A stretch of 64,000 nucleotides of DNA from Ganoderma boninense (taxonomy: Eukaryota; Basidiomycota; Agaricomycetes; Polyporales; Polyporaceae), in assembly GCA_002900995.3 (NCBI GenBank), contig CM035313.1, positions 1,302,001-1,366,000 on the forward strand, read 5' to 3'. How positions within the stretch are numbered: the first letter of the stretch is position 1; each line of letters starts with the position of its first letter. This document shows positions 22,089 to 32,413 of this stretch, piece by piece. The position numbers were made by a program, and so were the translations under genes. Below the pieces are notes generated by a model, which was not told the DNA's origin, made no database searches, and saw only the letters and a list, made by a program, of their open reading frames with translations.

Positions 22089-23644
22089 ATGCAACGGCCC
22101 ACCCTCACCGACGTCCACATCCGATCCGCCGCCGACGCCCACAAGCTGTTCTATGCCGTTCAACTCGGTCTCCTCCCCAAAATCGACAAGCGTCTCGATG
22201 CGCACGAGCGCGCAGCCCTGCGGCCAGGTGACGTCTATGTGTGGGAGGAGAAGGGGCCGAACACAGATTCCTTTAGTGTTAGTATGGAGAGGTTTACGGA
22301 GGGCAAGTCATGGACGGCGTCTCGCGTTCGGGAGGTGCGTGTTATCAACCCTTTTCGCGTTATCGTGCCCTCAACGTCCGCCCTGCGAACGTTGACAGGA
22401 CTTCCTCATGTACTTTGAGAGCCCCCGCAAGGGCAAGGCCAATGCAAGGTGCGTCCTATTACCCCCGAGCTACCTGCGCCTGTCATGGACCCTTGCCGGC
22501 GCCCTATAGAACATCCGAAAACCAGGTCGTCCGCCCAGGCGAGCAGGATCTGTACATTAAGCTCACCTATTCGGTGATACGCGAAGACACCTCCAAGGAC
22601 GGCTCCCAGTCAAATAACTCCGACGACAAGCAAAAGAAACCGCCAAAGTGGCACATGAGTACGCCTTCCTCACGATCCGCTGTGTGAGTGCTGACCAACG
22701 CCATACGTCATGCAGACGCGTACTTCACTAAATTGACCGAGGGTCAGCTCCGCACCATAGACGACATCCCGATGCTTCGCGAGCTCGAAGTGCCGGAAGG
22801 CATCTTTCGCAGCGCACGGACGACGAAGCCCGGGAAACGAGGGGAGGGATCGCGCACCGCGAGTTCCACTGTGAAGCGCATGTACGCCCCCTTCCCACCA
22901 CATCCTACACGACGTGTTCGGGAGTCTCCGCCCCCACCTCCATCCCTCCCTGGTCCCAGTTCCGTCGGCAGCACGTCGATGGTGATGCCTGTTCCAGACG
23001 GATTTGCGCCACCTCCGCCAATTGCCTCGACCTCAGGCTCGGTTCCCCCACACGCCCTCTCTCCCATTTCGTTCAGGTGTTCTGAGGTGAATTGGTCTCC
23101 TTGAGTGCAGACGTGTTGGTATTTACGGAGTGATCCGCAGTCGTCATTGGCTTCCGCGCTCTCCCATCCCGATATGAACCTCATCGAAGAGATGAAGCCC
23201 ACCCTTACACTTCCGACTGCCACGCTCTATACCCCCACCATTGCTACGGCGGTCACCCAGCCTACACCACACTACGCATGGACTTCGGAAGGTCCTATAT
23301 CCATCTCAGCCCCATTCCAGGAAGGACGTCTCGCGAACTCGCACTCCCCGGCGTCGTCGGAGCACTCCGTGCATTCTAACCGTTCCATACACATGTCGCC
23401 CAGTCTCTCGAGCACATCGACGTCGTCGTCGCAGGAGTCACCCATACTCATGGCTACGGCACGGCCGCTTTGGGACGATGGCGAGCCATACAAACCCGCC
23501 CCGATTCTACCTGTCAACGCCGCGCAGGAGCCCCGTGTCGACTTGGCCCCGCTCGAGACGCTCCCTCGTGGTCGCGTATACCGACGATGCCCCGCAGATG
23601 ATCGCGCACTGCGGATGCTTGCGCTAGGTGCCGGGGCGCGATGA
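22089..23644 (+). CDS. WOPR-domain (Gti1/Pac2 family) transcription factor, second copy
   Basis: Five exons: 22089-22334, 22399-22448, 22510-22658, 22716-23086 and 23141-23644, 439 residues. The WOPR halves are VHIRSAADAHKLFYAVQLGL, LLPKIDKRLDAHE and VYVWEEKG, then FTEGKSWTASRVREDFLMYF; and LYIKLTYSVIRED, KWHMNAYFTKLTEGQL and TIDDIPMLREL. Compared with the first copy it lacks the intron before the 'ERWTDG' block, has a weaker block there (MERFTEGKSW) and carries a longer low-complexity insert (SQSNNSDDKQKKPP) before KWHM. The C-terminal half is a Pro/Ser/Thr-rich, probably activating tail. Likely nuclear regulator of development; target unknown. It lies downstream of the 8.2-kb gene-free region. 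Confidence 0.9.
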
Positions 23645-26102
23645 GGCGCATACATGAAGTAAACGCCATACCTTGCGCTCTACTTCGGGCAGTCGCGTCT
23701 ATGCCGTCACATCAACCTGCTACTGGTTCCGAGAACACGCTACCCCGGGGTGCTCAGCCGTGCGCGCACTACTACGTCCGGACCGCACGCTTGGCTTCGG
23801 ACATGGGCGACTCGCCCACCACCCCACCGACAATACCAGGTGGTTCTTCATGCGAACTCGACAAATGCGGCTCGCGTCTCCCTCCGCCTTCGCGATCGTG
23901 TTCGCGTCCGGCGGTCGGGCGATTATCTGGAGCATGGTTGTACACTAGAACGGGCTTCGTTTGCGCAGCGGTAAGGGCGACCGGGACTTGTTTGATATGT
24001 TTTTTTACCTGATTCCATCTCACCATTGTGGCGTCTGTAGCCCGTAGGTACGGCTCCCTTGCATGTTGCATGTTCTTTTACATTGAGCGCCAGCGCTTGG
24101 AAGGGGCGCTGGACGCGGATGAAGCCCCCGCGCATTGATGTTACTTGTACAGTATTCGGTTTCGGTTATACCAGCACCACGGACACGCATAGGCATAGGC
24201 ATCGAGCATACACACTTCTCTCTCTCTCACCCCTCCCATATCACCGTATCACCACTTCACCTCGCAATCTCATTCAGGCAGAATATCCACATTCCAGACT
24301 CAGCTTCTCTTCGGAGATAAGTGCCAAGGCGCGCGAAGGTGAGCGAGCTGGCAGCTGGCCGGGCGCGGAGGACGCGATCCTTGTGTACTTTGTACATAAT
24401 GAACAGGAGAAGGCGTCTCCGGGGATCGCGGCGCCACATCCTCAATGCAGAAGTAGCAGAGCTTCCTTTTGTCGGCTCGCCATGATACATTAAATTCCAC
24501 GTTCCTCCTGCCTGCGGGCCTCCGATCGGGTTCGTGCTCGGCGACCAGGGCCACTGCGTAGGTTGCTTTTGCTTGTGCCTGCTGAGCTTAACTCAAACCG
24601 GGGCCTGGACACTTGGGGGCGTACGAGCTGCTTATTCGGAGTTATGTAGTGCTGGCGCTCCCGGTTTCGGGCCATGTGAGGCGGCCCGGGAATAATTGAT
24701 TCAGACGTAAGTACTTATTCTAGGTGCTGTGCCATAACAACCAACGCTCGGGATCAGGAGCGTGCCGACTCGAAAAGACCCCATGTTGAATGGGCCGGTG
24801 CCGCGCTATAGGCGTGCTGAAATGATTGGAGGCGAATGGAGGCGGTGGGGGCGGGCAGTCTATTATAATTTATAGCTGAGATGTACACTTTACGTCACTG
24901 TTGCTTAGCCGACAGCGCTCTAGTCATGGGCGGGAATTTCTATATTAGGGTGGGTATTGCCGAATATGGGTGTCCCCAACAGCTTGATTTGGTACGTCTG
25001 ACTCGCGCGACGTGCGCCACAAAGACTTCCAATCTTGGCTCCGCTCATCGCTCTCGCAGCATCGCCGCTCTCCCGTCGCCGTCCGTGATTCCAGCCATCG
25101 ACTCTTCTCAAGCTTCTTCCGCCATCTGCTCCTCGAGTACACGTCGTCATCGAGACTGATCGCCACCGCTCGTCGTCTGGATCCCGCCCACACACCCTCT
25201 CAAGTCCTGTTCCTAACCAGCTGCTACTGCTTCCTGCATAGCTCACACGCTCAATTTCGAGACACGCCGTTGGTTATCGCAAGCCTACCGCAATACCGCA
25301 CGAAGGCGCAGACGTCACGCTACGAGTCCTCCCGCTCCTCTATGCTGCCAAGCACATCGCTGCTCGATGCCGGAGCCGAGTTTGACGTTGCACGGTAAGT
25401 GCTTTCACCTTATGATGTCGCATCTGCAACCCCGTGCCACACCACTTGTTCTCGCACGGCATACCGGCCGCGATTGGAAGATCTCGTGCGCAAGGCCAGG
25501 ATGCACCCCAGCGGAAGGGAGGCTGCAGCCATTTCGTAAGATGAATGCATCGCGTCGCCGACTGGCCAGGCAATCTGTCACCTGGTGACAATTCCCATCG
25601 AGATATCGCTCCCGCCGCGTCGGAGCTAGGCTCGTGTGTGCGGGTGGCGGTTAGAGTTACGTTGAGTGTCCTGTGTCCCGGCTTCTGGGCCAAGCCATGA
25701 TCCAGGTCCTGGCCCATCCTCTCTCGCCCCCACACCGCGCAGCAGCACCCCGAACCTTCTGTGGGTGCAGGATGCTTAATGCCCGTCATGGGACGCCGTT
25801 CGCCACACAATGACGGCTCCCCCATCGGACTTTTCGCGTAAGCTTGACGTTGATGGTTATGTATTCATCGGGTGCACCCCCTTTTGGGGGTGCTGGCTGG
25901 ACACTGTTTGGCGACTTCGGACGCTGCGGCGTTTGTCGACGTCAACCACAGGCCACGCCTGCGCCCTTCTCTTTCCGTAAAGCTGCCCATCTGCATGCCT
26001 GCTGTCTTGTCCCTCCACCACTGATTGGGCCTCGACCTCCTGAACGCTGAATAATTAAGGGTACCGGACAGACGAACCTCGTCCGGTGCCTTGGTGAAAC
26101 AT
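23645..26102. other. Intergenic region, 2.5 kb, no gene seen
   Basis: Only short or motif-free frames. Serves as 3' flank of the second WOPR gene and 5' flank of the F-box gene. Nothing repetitive was noticed. Confidence 0.45.
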
Positions 26103-28055
26103 ATGAATTTGTTTTCCAAGACGCATCATCCTTTAGTGGCCGCGCACAGATGTCCCCTGATGCTAAAGACTGCGCCTCGCCCAGGGAGCGCTTCGCCACC
26201 ACTGGACGAGGAGCTGCCTCCAGAGCACAAAGCGAACGCGGACGCGGACGCCAACGCCGACGTGTCGGCTCGCCCGCCGACCCCTACTCCTAATTCAATA
26301 CCACTTTCTCTACCACCATCCCCGCCTCAACCCGAGATGCCGAGCCCCGAACCTCTGTCGGCGGCTGCCGACAGCCTAAATGTCGCTGGAAACCCTAGGG
26401 TCGACCACACGAGCCTGCCTCCAGAGCTATGGCTAGAGATTTTCCGGTACGCTACCCATGTGCCTCGCGCCCGCTCCATCTCCCCGGGTGATCCTTTCGT
26501 GCCCGAGCGGCCCGTCGACTACGTGTGGGGGATGAACTCGCCCATTGCATCGATGCGTACGAAATGCACACTCGTGCGGGTGTGCAGGGCGTGGAGGTCA
26601 ATCACGACCGAGCTGCTGTACGAGCATGTCGTCCTCAGCAGCCCTCGCCGCCTCGATATGTTTTACAAGACGCTTCTCGAAAGCCATAAGGAGCTCAAGG
26701 AGACGGAGGGTGGGAAGCACGAAGTTGTTATCGGGCAGGGATATGGCCAATGGGTCCGCCACCTCGAAGTCCAACGGTGGATGCGGGCAGGCCACGCTCA
26801 ATCATTCTGGCAAGCCGTCGTACGCACCGTCTCGTTTTGCTCCCGTCTTCGTGTGTTCAGCGGTCTCTGGCAAGAGCCGCTCCCCGAAGGCTTTCTCCCC
26901 GTACTCGCCAAATACATCCCGCCCACGCTCGAGGAGATCTACTGGCAGCAGGACAGCGTCCTGATCGCTGTCAAGGAGCTCCCGCTTCTCACGACGTCAA
27001 TGCTCACCAGCTTCCCCGCAATCCGGGTGCTCGACCTCCGGAAGATCTGCGTGCTCGATGCGGAGCGCAGCCTCCAACACGTAACATTCGGGAGCCTCTC
27101 GCTCCCCAACGTGCGGTACCTGGCGCTGCCGACGTGCCCGTTCCTCCTTCGATACGCGAGCAAGCAAGATCTGCCCGCCCTCCACCACCTCGTGATAGAC
27201 GCCGCCGGCGCCCCGCGGACGGTGTATGCGCCGCTCGCGACCAAGGAGCTGGTGAATTTCCTCGAGTACCATGGCGAGAAGCTAAGGACCGTAGAGCTCC
27301 TTCCCTCGAATACCCAGTCGCTGCGCCCGGGCCCAGTCAGCATCTCTGCCTTCCTGGCGCCCAACGCCTGCCCCAACCTCGAGACGCTCGTCTTCGACTG
27401 CCGGGAGAAAGTCCTCTCCGTCACGCCCGACGCCCTTACGCGCCACACGCTGCGCAACACCTCTCAGCAGCCACCACAGCAACCTACCAGCACGCCAGCG
27501 CAAGTTGCGAGCGCGGCAGACCCGGCGCCCGCGGTCGTGAACCTGGCGTACTTCCACGCCGGCTCGCCGTCTCTCCCCCTGCTCGATACCCCGCACACGA
27601 GCCTGCGGCGCGTCGGCCTGCGTGGGGTGGGCATCAGCAAGCTGTACCCGAACCGCCCAGCGCAGGCGCAGGCACACCTCGAGGCGTTCGCGGCGTACCG
27701 CGTGCTGTTCCCTGCGCTCGAGGTCGTGCGGACGCTTGGGTTTCTCGTGGGGACCTCGACGGACCCGTTCGCGCCTGACGTATTTATTTGGTGGACGGAG
27801 AAGTTCGAGCGGGTGGGGGTGGACTTGCAGGACGGGGAGGGGGTCGTGTGGATGCTCGAGGACCCCATGCCGGAGAACCCAAGTCAGGCTGGGGGTGTGG
27901 GGAAGGCGGTGGCGGAGGGAGAGGGCGGGAGCGGTGGGGGCAGAGGTGGCAAGAGGGAGTTGAAGGAGGCGGAGGTGCAGACGGAGGAGGTGGCGGAGAC
28001 GGACGCGAGCACGTCGATTGCGCGGGTCACTATGTGGGGTTCTGTGGATGAGTAG
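26103..28055 (+). CDS. F-box protein, intronless
   Basis: One uninterrupted frame, 650 residues from the first ATG at 26103; an ATG at 26160 is an equally possible start. A Pro-rich N-terminus is followed by an F-box (LPPELWLEIFRYATHV near residue 105, with a family-typical insertion, then TLVRVCRAWRSITTELLYEH). The rest is leucine-rich in the loose LRR style of basidiomycete F-box proteins (FPAIRVLDLRKICVLD, LPNVRYLALPTCPFLL, CPNLETLVFDCREK), ending in a Gly/Glu-rich tail. Such proteins are expected to recruit substrates to SCF ubiquitin ligases through Skp1; the substrate cannot be read from sequence. Absence of introns is unusual among its neighbours, nearly all of which carry one or more. 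Confidence 0.85.
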   Translation: MNLFSKTHHPLVAAHRCPLMLKTAPRPGSASPPLDEELPPEHKANADADANADVSARPPTPTPNSIPLSLPPSPPQPEMPSPEPLSAAADSLNVAGNPRVDHTSLPPELWLEIFRYATHVPRARSISPGDPFVPERPVDYVWGMNSPIASMRTKCTLVRVCRAWRSITTELLYEHVVLSSPRRLDMFYKTLLESHKELKETEGGKHEVVIGQGYGQWVRHLEVQRWMRAGHAQSFWQAVVRTVSFCSRLRVFSGLWQEPLPEGFLPVLAKYIPPTLEEIYWQQDSVLIAVKELPLLTTSMLTSFPAIRVLDLRKICVLDAERSLQHVTFGSLSLPNVRYLALPTCPFLLRYASKQDLPALHHLVIDAAGAPRTVYAPLATKELVNFLEYHGEKLRTVELLPSNTQSLRPGPVSISAFLAPNACPNLETLVFDCREKVLSVTPDALTRHTLRNTSQQPPQQPTSTPAQVASAADPAPAVVNLAYFHAGSPSLPLLDTPHTSLRRVGLRGVGISKLYPNRPAQAQAHLEAFAAYRVLFPALEVVRTLGFLVGTSTDPFAPDVFIWWTEKFERVGVDLQDGEGVVWMLEDPMPENPSQAGGVGKAVAEGEGGSGGGRGGKRELKEAEVQTEEVAETDASTSIARVTMWGSVDE

Positions 28056-28428
28056 CGGGAGGGGAAGGACTCGGAGAGGTTAGAAGACGCTATTGCCTGA
28101 CGACGAGTGCCTGTGCTGTGTACATCATTGCTACCTTATTCTGGTGTTAATGCGTTGATTGGACCGTTTACATTCTGCGTTCCCGCTGTACTTGGGGACT
28201 TGATCGCCGCCTGGCGTCCGGTGGATTCGGTAGCTCGGCTACTTAACCTGGGCACTCCTTATCACGTGCCAGAAGTATTAAGTGCCTCATGGCCGTCGCT
28301 TCGCCAACGCCGCATGGCTTGGGTCGCTGCACCCGGCAGCCTCAGGCTGGCCGCCGCTTCCATCGTCCCCTCCGCACAATCTCTGTTCTGCGATCTCTAT
28401 ATCTCAGGGTACTTCCTGCTTGCCTGTC
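28056..28428. other. Intergenic region
   Basis: Short spacer between the F-box gene and the first helical paralogue; no element recognised. Confidence 0.4.
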
Positions 28429-29898
28429 ATGGATGAGAACGCTCCTCCGTCGTACAGCGATGACATGGCCCGGGCGGAACTCAAACGCAAGTTTACGACG
28501 TTGGTGAAGGACCAGCAGGACATACAGGATCTGTTCAAGACGATTGCCAGGGAACTTCAGGCTACGCCAGAGATTGGAGAGAGACATCCGCTGCTTAGCG
28601 AATGGGAAGCGTTGCGGGAGGTGAGCGCTTTTTAGCTCACCCGTCGACTACGAGCGTTCTTATGCTCGCGTAGAGACATAGACAGACGTATAACAAGTCT
28701 CGACATAATGCGTCGTGGTGCTCGAGATACCTTGAGAGCACGTGCATCCGTTGTATTACCCAAGTTGCACGCTGTTCTGATGCCTTGTACTCCTCTAGAT
28801 TTCGCGAAGACCATGATTCCTATGTCCATGTCAAGAGAGTTGCCGGAAAAGAAGGAGATGATCAGGCTTTTCCTTGAGGTGTGTACCGAATCGAACTCAA
28901 GCAGCTGACTCGTCCTATGCTCCCATTCCTCATCACACCCATATCCAAAGGCTATCGGAGCGCACTTGGAGGCTGCGAAGGAAAATATGGACGGCTTCAG
29001 CCAGCTCGCGCGGGACGTCGAAGCCTTCCCGCCCAAGGTCGCCAGGGTGATTAGATTGGCGAACACTTCGAGCTGGGGAGAGGGCCTTGTGGGGATGGTC
29101 TGCGCAGGTATCGAGAAGTATGCACTGGGATTGGCAAGTGGGCCTTCTCAAAACTGATTTTGTTTTGTCCAGGTTGTGGAACAGTATCTGGCAGGTTCGT
29201 GCCATGCCAAAGACCGCTGAACATTCTGTCGGTTCTCCTAACGGGTTGGTTACACCTCAGATGTTGACAGGTCTCCTGACGAATCTGGCCTACGTACTCG
29301 ACGCTGCGCTTGCACGTTTGGGGAGAATAAGCTTTTCGTTTTGCGGAGGCTCGATCGATTTTTGGGTCAATCCCTGTGCGTCCCCTTTCAACCTATCCTT
29401 TCGACTGACGGGGAATACCTCGCTTGAAGGTCGATCGGGCCGGTGCTGACCTTGAAAACGATGTATGCCTTTCAGACGGATCTCTGAGGGAGGAGTTAAA
29501 GCCTTACAGGCCAACCCGTAGCGAACCGATAGACAATTATGACATGCTTCAAGAGAAGCTCACTGGCTTCGAGGGCGCTTGGCAACTTGTGCACCTGAAA
29601 TGCTCCCAGCTCCTTGCTGATGTTGAGCTCGCGCAGAACTTTGCAACGGTGCGTCTTGCCATTCTTCCTCGTTGTTTTCTCCGTGATGGTTCCTTTTCGG
29701 AACGATTTTACTCGGCATTTTTCGCAAGTCGATCTCCTTTCTGACGCTTTGGGCTTCCCCTTAATCAACTAGGGCGATCTTCCAGTCCCGCAGGCGGTCG
29801 ATAGCCATTTGGAAGCAGCGGCGGTGACTGCGTTGGATGAGTCGCTCATTGAATGTCTGCGAGCGTATTCTAAGGGCCAGTCCCCAAACATCCCTTGA
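28429..29898 (+). CDS. Helical protein of unknown function, tandem copy 1
   Basis: Eight exons: 28429-28620, 28674-28737, 28799-28878, 28951-29117, 29173-29194, 29261-29375, 29476-29648 and 29773-29898, 312 residues. The model is supported by exon-by-exon match to the next gene. The N-terminus (PPSYSDDMARAELKRKF) leads into helices (VKDQQDIQDLFKTIARELQA, IGERHPLLSEWEALRE), a second helical block (EAAKENMDGFSQLARDVEAF), a central hydrophobic part (LWNSIWQMLTGLLTNLAYVL) and a C-terminal helix (NYDMLQEKLTGFEGAWQLVH). No signal peptide. Exon 2 ends at a GC donor (GAGA|GCACGT) instead of GT. The intron before exon 7 is the least certain (a GTCAAT donor with acceptor at 29431 is also possible). Family unknown to me; the helix-hydrophobic-helix order resembles alpha-helical pore-forming or coiled-coil membrane-binding proteins, but that is speculation. 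Confidence 0.75.
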
Positions 29899-30425
29899 TG
29901 GGCTTCGTGTGGCGTGCGCCAACCAGCATGTCGCTTAGACTACTTATTGTACGGACTCGTGTCATCTGGATGTCTTCGATACCTTCTGCTAGCCGTACAT
30001 TCGTAGCGTAACAGTGTATACCTCGTCTATCCTTGTACAACTACTGTATACCTACCACTGTGATACATTCACCAGGCACTGTGCCGCTTGCTCTTGGACT
30101 CTGAGTCCTAATGTTCTCAGTCCTGATCTATTCTGCCCCTTGCACTTTACGGGAAGCTTTAGCCCATCATCAATGTCACCGGCAACTTGCCGGGAACCAA
30201 GTCCTGCCCACACCACCACGTGACGACAGAAAGCCTTGCAATTGGTGCCTCATGGCAGCAACATGGCTGCGCCTCGCGCCCTCGACAGACTACACCCATC
30301 GCGCTTAATGGTGGCCTGCCACGCGCAGCAGCCGGTCTGCGACAGCTCAGTCTACTGTCAACCGTACTTATCTCTTTAGCTTGCCTCTTGCCGTCCGTCT
30401 CCGTCGAACTCGTATCTCGTCTAAC
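29899..30425. other. Intergenic region between tandem paralogues
   Basis: 527-base spacer serving as promoter of copy 2. No other element was recognised. Confidence 0.4.
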
Positions 30426-32137
30426 ATGAGCGATAGCACGCTCCCCACCTACAGCGATGTCCAGGCGCATTACCGGGCCCGTTCGGAGCTGAAGCAGAAC
30501 TTTGCGACGTTGAGGAGTGACCAGTTGGACATCCAGGAGCTGTTCAAGACCGTCGCGGCGGAGCTCGAGGCCACGCCCGAAATTGGGGATAAGCATCCGT
30601 TGAGCCAGGAGTGGAACGCTTTGCGTCAGGTGCGCGCTTTGTTTTTGGCCAGAAAGGTGCAAGGTTTTGACGGTGGGGGGACTTGAATGCGGGCACGCAT
30701 AGAGACACAGGAAGGTTTATCGCGAGTCTCAGCAGAACGCTGGGCTCTGCGCCCAATTTTTAAAGAGTGAGTACCCGGGCCAGGTTTGTACAGGACCTCC
30801 GTCGATGCCTGTGGCCTCTTTTCAGACTTTGCAGAGATTCTGGTTCCCTTGTCACAATCCCAGGATTTGTCGCTCGATCAAAAGAAAGTGATGATCGGGA
30901 AGTTTCTAGAGGTCAGGGTTATCTCGCTCGCCCAGGCGACCGTTGACTATATGCGCTTTTCCGCGTCGCATAGACCATTCCAGTCCACCTGAACTCCGCG
31001 AAGGATAATGCGGATAGCTTCGTCGATCTCTCAAAGGACGTCGAAGTCTTTCCGCGTAAGGTCGCGAGTGCACTGAGGATCAAAGCGGAGCCTTCTGGTT
31101 TCTTTGAAAGTATCTGGACCGGGATCGAGGGGTAAGTTCGTTCGGGTTGCTACCACCTCCCTTCGCGAATTTGACTATCGAATTATCCGTGCTCGTTTAG
31201 ATTATGTTATACAATATGGCAGGTTCGCTCCACGCTCACTTTCTATACACTGCTAAATTGTCTGCGCCGCGATTGATTGACTTACTGTCATATCTTGGCC
31301 GCGGGTTAAAACGTTTATCCGACCCACCGCTTCTTCCGTAGACCCTGAACAAGCTTTTGACGAAGCTAGTATACACGTTCAAGGTGGCCCTTGCCCGCCT
31401 GGAGAAGTTGCGATTCTCGTGCTGTACGTCCTCATTCACTCCATTATTGCATATTTCTGAGTTGACCTATACATGATGTTTAGTTGGCATCTCGGTCGAC
31501 GTACACCTTCATCAGGGTAAGCGTCGCTTGTCCGATTCCGTATGGAACACGGTTTCGCGACATTGTTCTCCGTCGCCCGCCGGCCTTGATCCGCTGACAT
31601 TTCATCACTGCTTTGACCTGCGGACTTGCGGACTTGCGGCTAATTTCCCTTCGCCCGTTAGACGCATCGTTAGAACAGGCACCAATGCTCCAGAACGGGG
31701 AACACGAGCTTCAAACGCGCGAACAAATCGCAGCCGAGGTCCAGGACAACTGCGATATGCTCCAGCACAAGCTAACGGCGTTCGAGAGCGCTTGGCATAT
31801 CGTCCGGCTTGCATGCTCCAGACTCTCCTCTGACCTCGCGCTCGCAAGAAGCTTCACAATTGTACGTCACAGCAATGTTCGCGAAGCCGTATACGTTCCC
31901 GTTTCCTCTCCGTTCCGCTTTTTATCAGCTTCTTACGTGCTTCATACACATGCCCCGTCCCTTTGCTTCGCAGCCGAGTGCTGGCCGAACGCTGACTGCT
32001 TCTTTCCACGTGGACAGTGCTATCCGCCGGTCCCGCAGGCTGTGGACACCAACCTGAGGGCGGCGGCGCTGGTACATACCCCGCTCGTCGAGTGTCTGAA
32101 TGCTTACGCTATCGGCAAGGTCCCCGAATTTTTGTGA
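30426..32137 (+). CDS. Helical protein of unknown function, tandem copy 2
   Basis: Nine exons: 30426-30629, 30703-30766, 30826-30911, 30974-31131, 31201-31222, 31342-31423, 31484-31516, 31662-31861 and 32018-32137, 322 residues. It parallels copy 1 closely: LPTYSDVQAHYRARSELKQN, QLDIQELFKTVAAELEATPE, KHPLSQEWNALRQRHRKVYR, SFVDLSKDVEVFPRKVA, LCYTIWQTLNKLLTKLVYTF, CDMLQHKLTAFESAWHIV and PPVPQAVDTNLRAAAL. Exons 2 (64 bases) and 5 (22 bases) are identical in length to those of copy 1. Differences: a normal GT donor after exon 2, and an additional intron splitting the region that is a single exon 6 in copy 1. Clearly a tandem duplicate of the same unknown family; predicted cytosolic or peripheral membrane, mostly alpha-helical. 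Confidence 0.8.
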
Positions 32138-32413
32138 CCGACGGGCAATTTGCATTATACATTATTCGGGCCCCACCCGACTGTCGACATCTACTGCCAC
32201 ATCATAGGCCTGGGCCCTGTATACCTTCAAGCTCACGATACTTTACACTTTTCTGCTTAGCATGTTCCTCTTCCATCATGTACTTTATGCAATGTGTTGC
32301 ACAGTGTATGCGGATAAAATCCAGGCCGTGTATTGAAATATGCCGAGCATAAGTACCATGACTTGTGATGAGTGAATCCAGGATCAAAGCCTCGTTAACT
32401 CAACCCCACATGC

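Noticed and set aside
26750..27778. 342-codon plus-strand frame
   Set aside because: Out-of-frame shadow of the F-box gene with Arg/Ala/Pro-biased composition.
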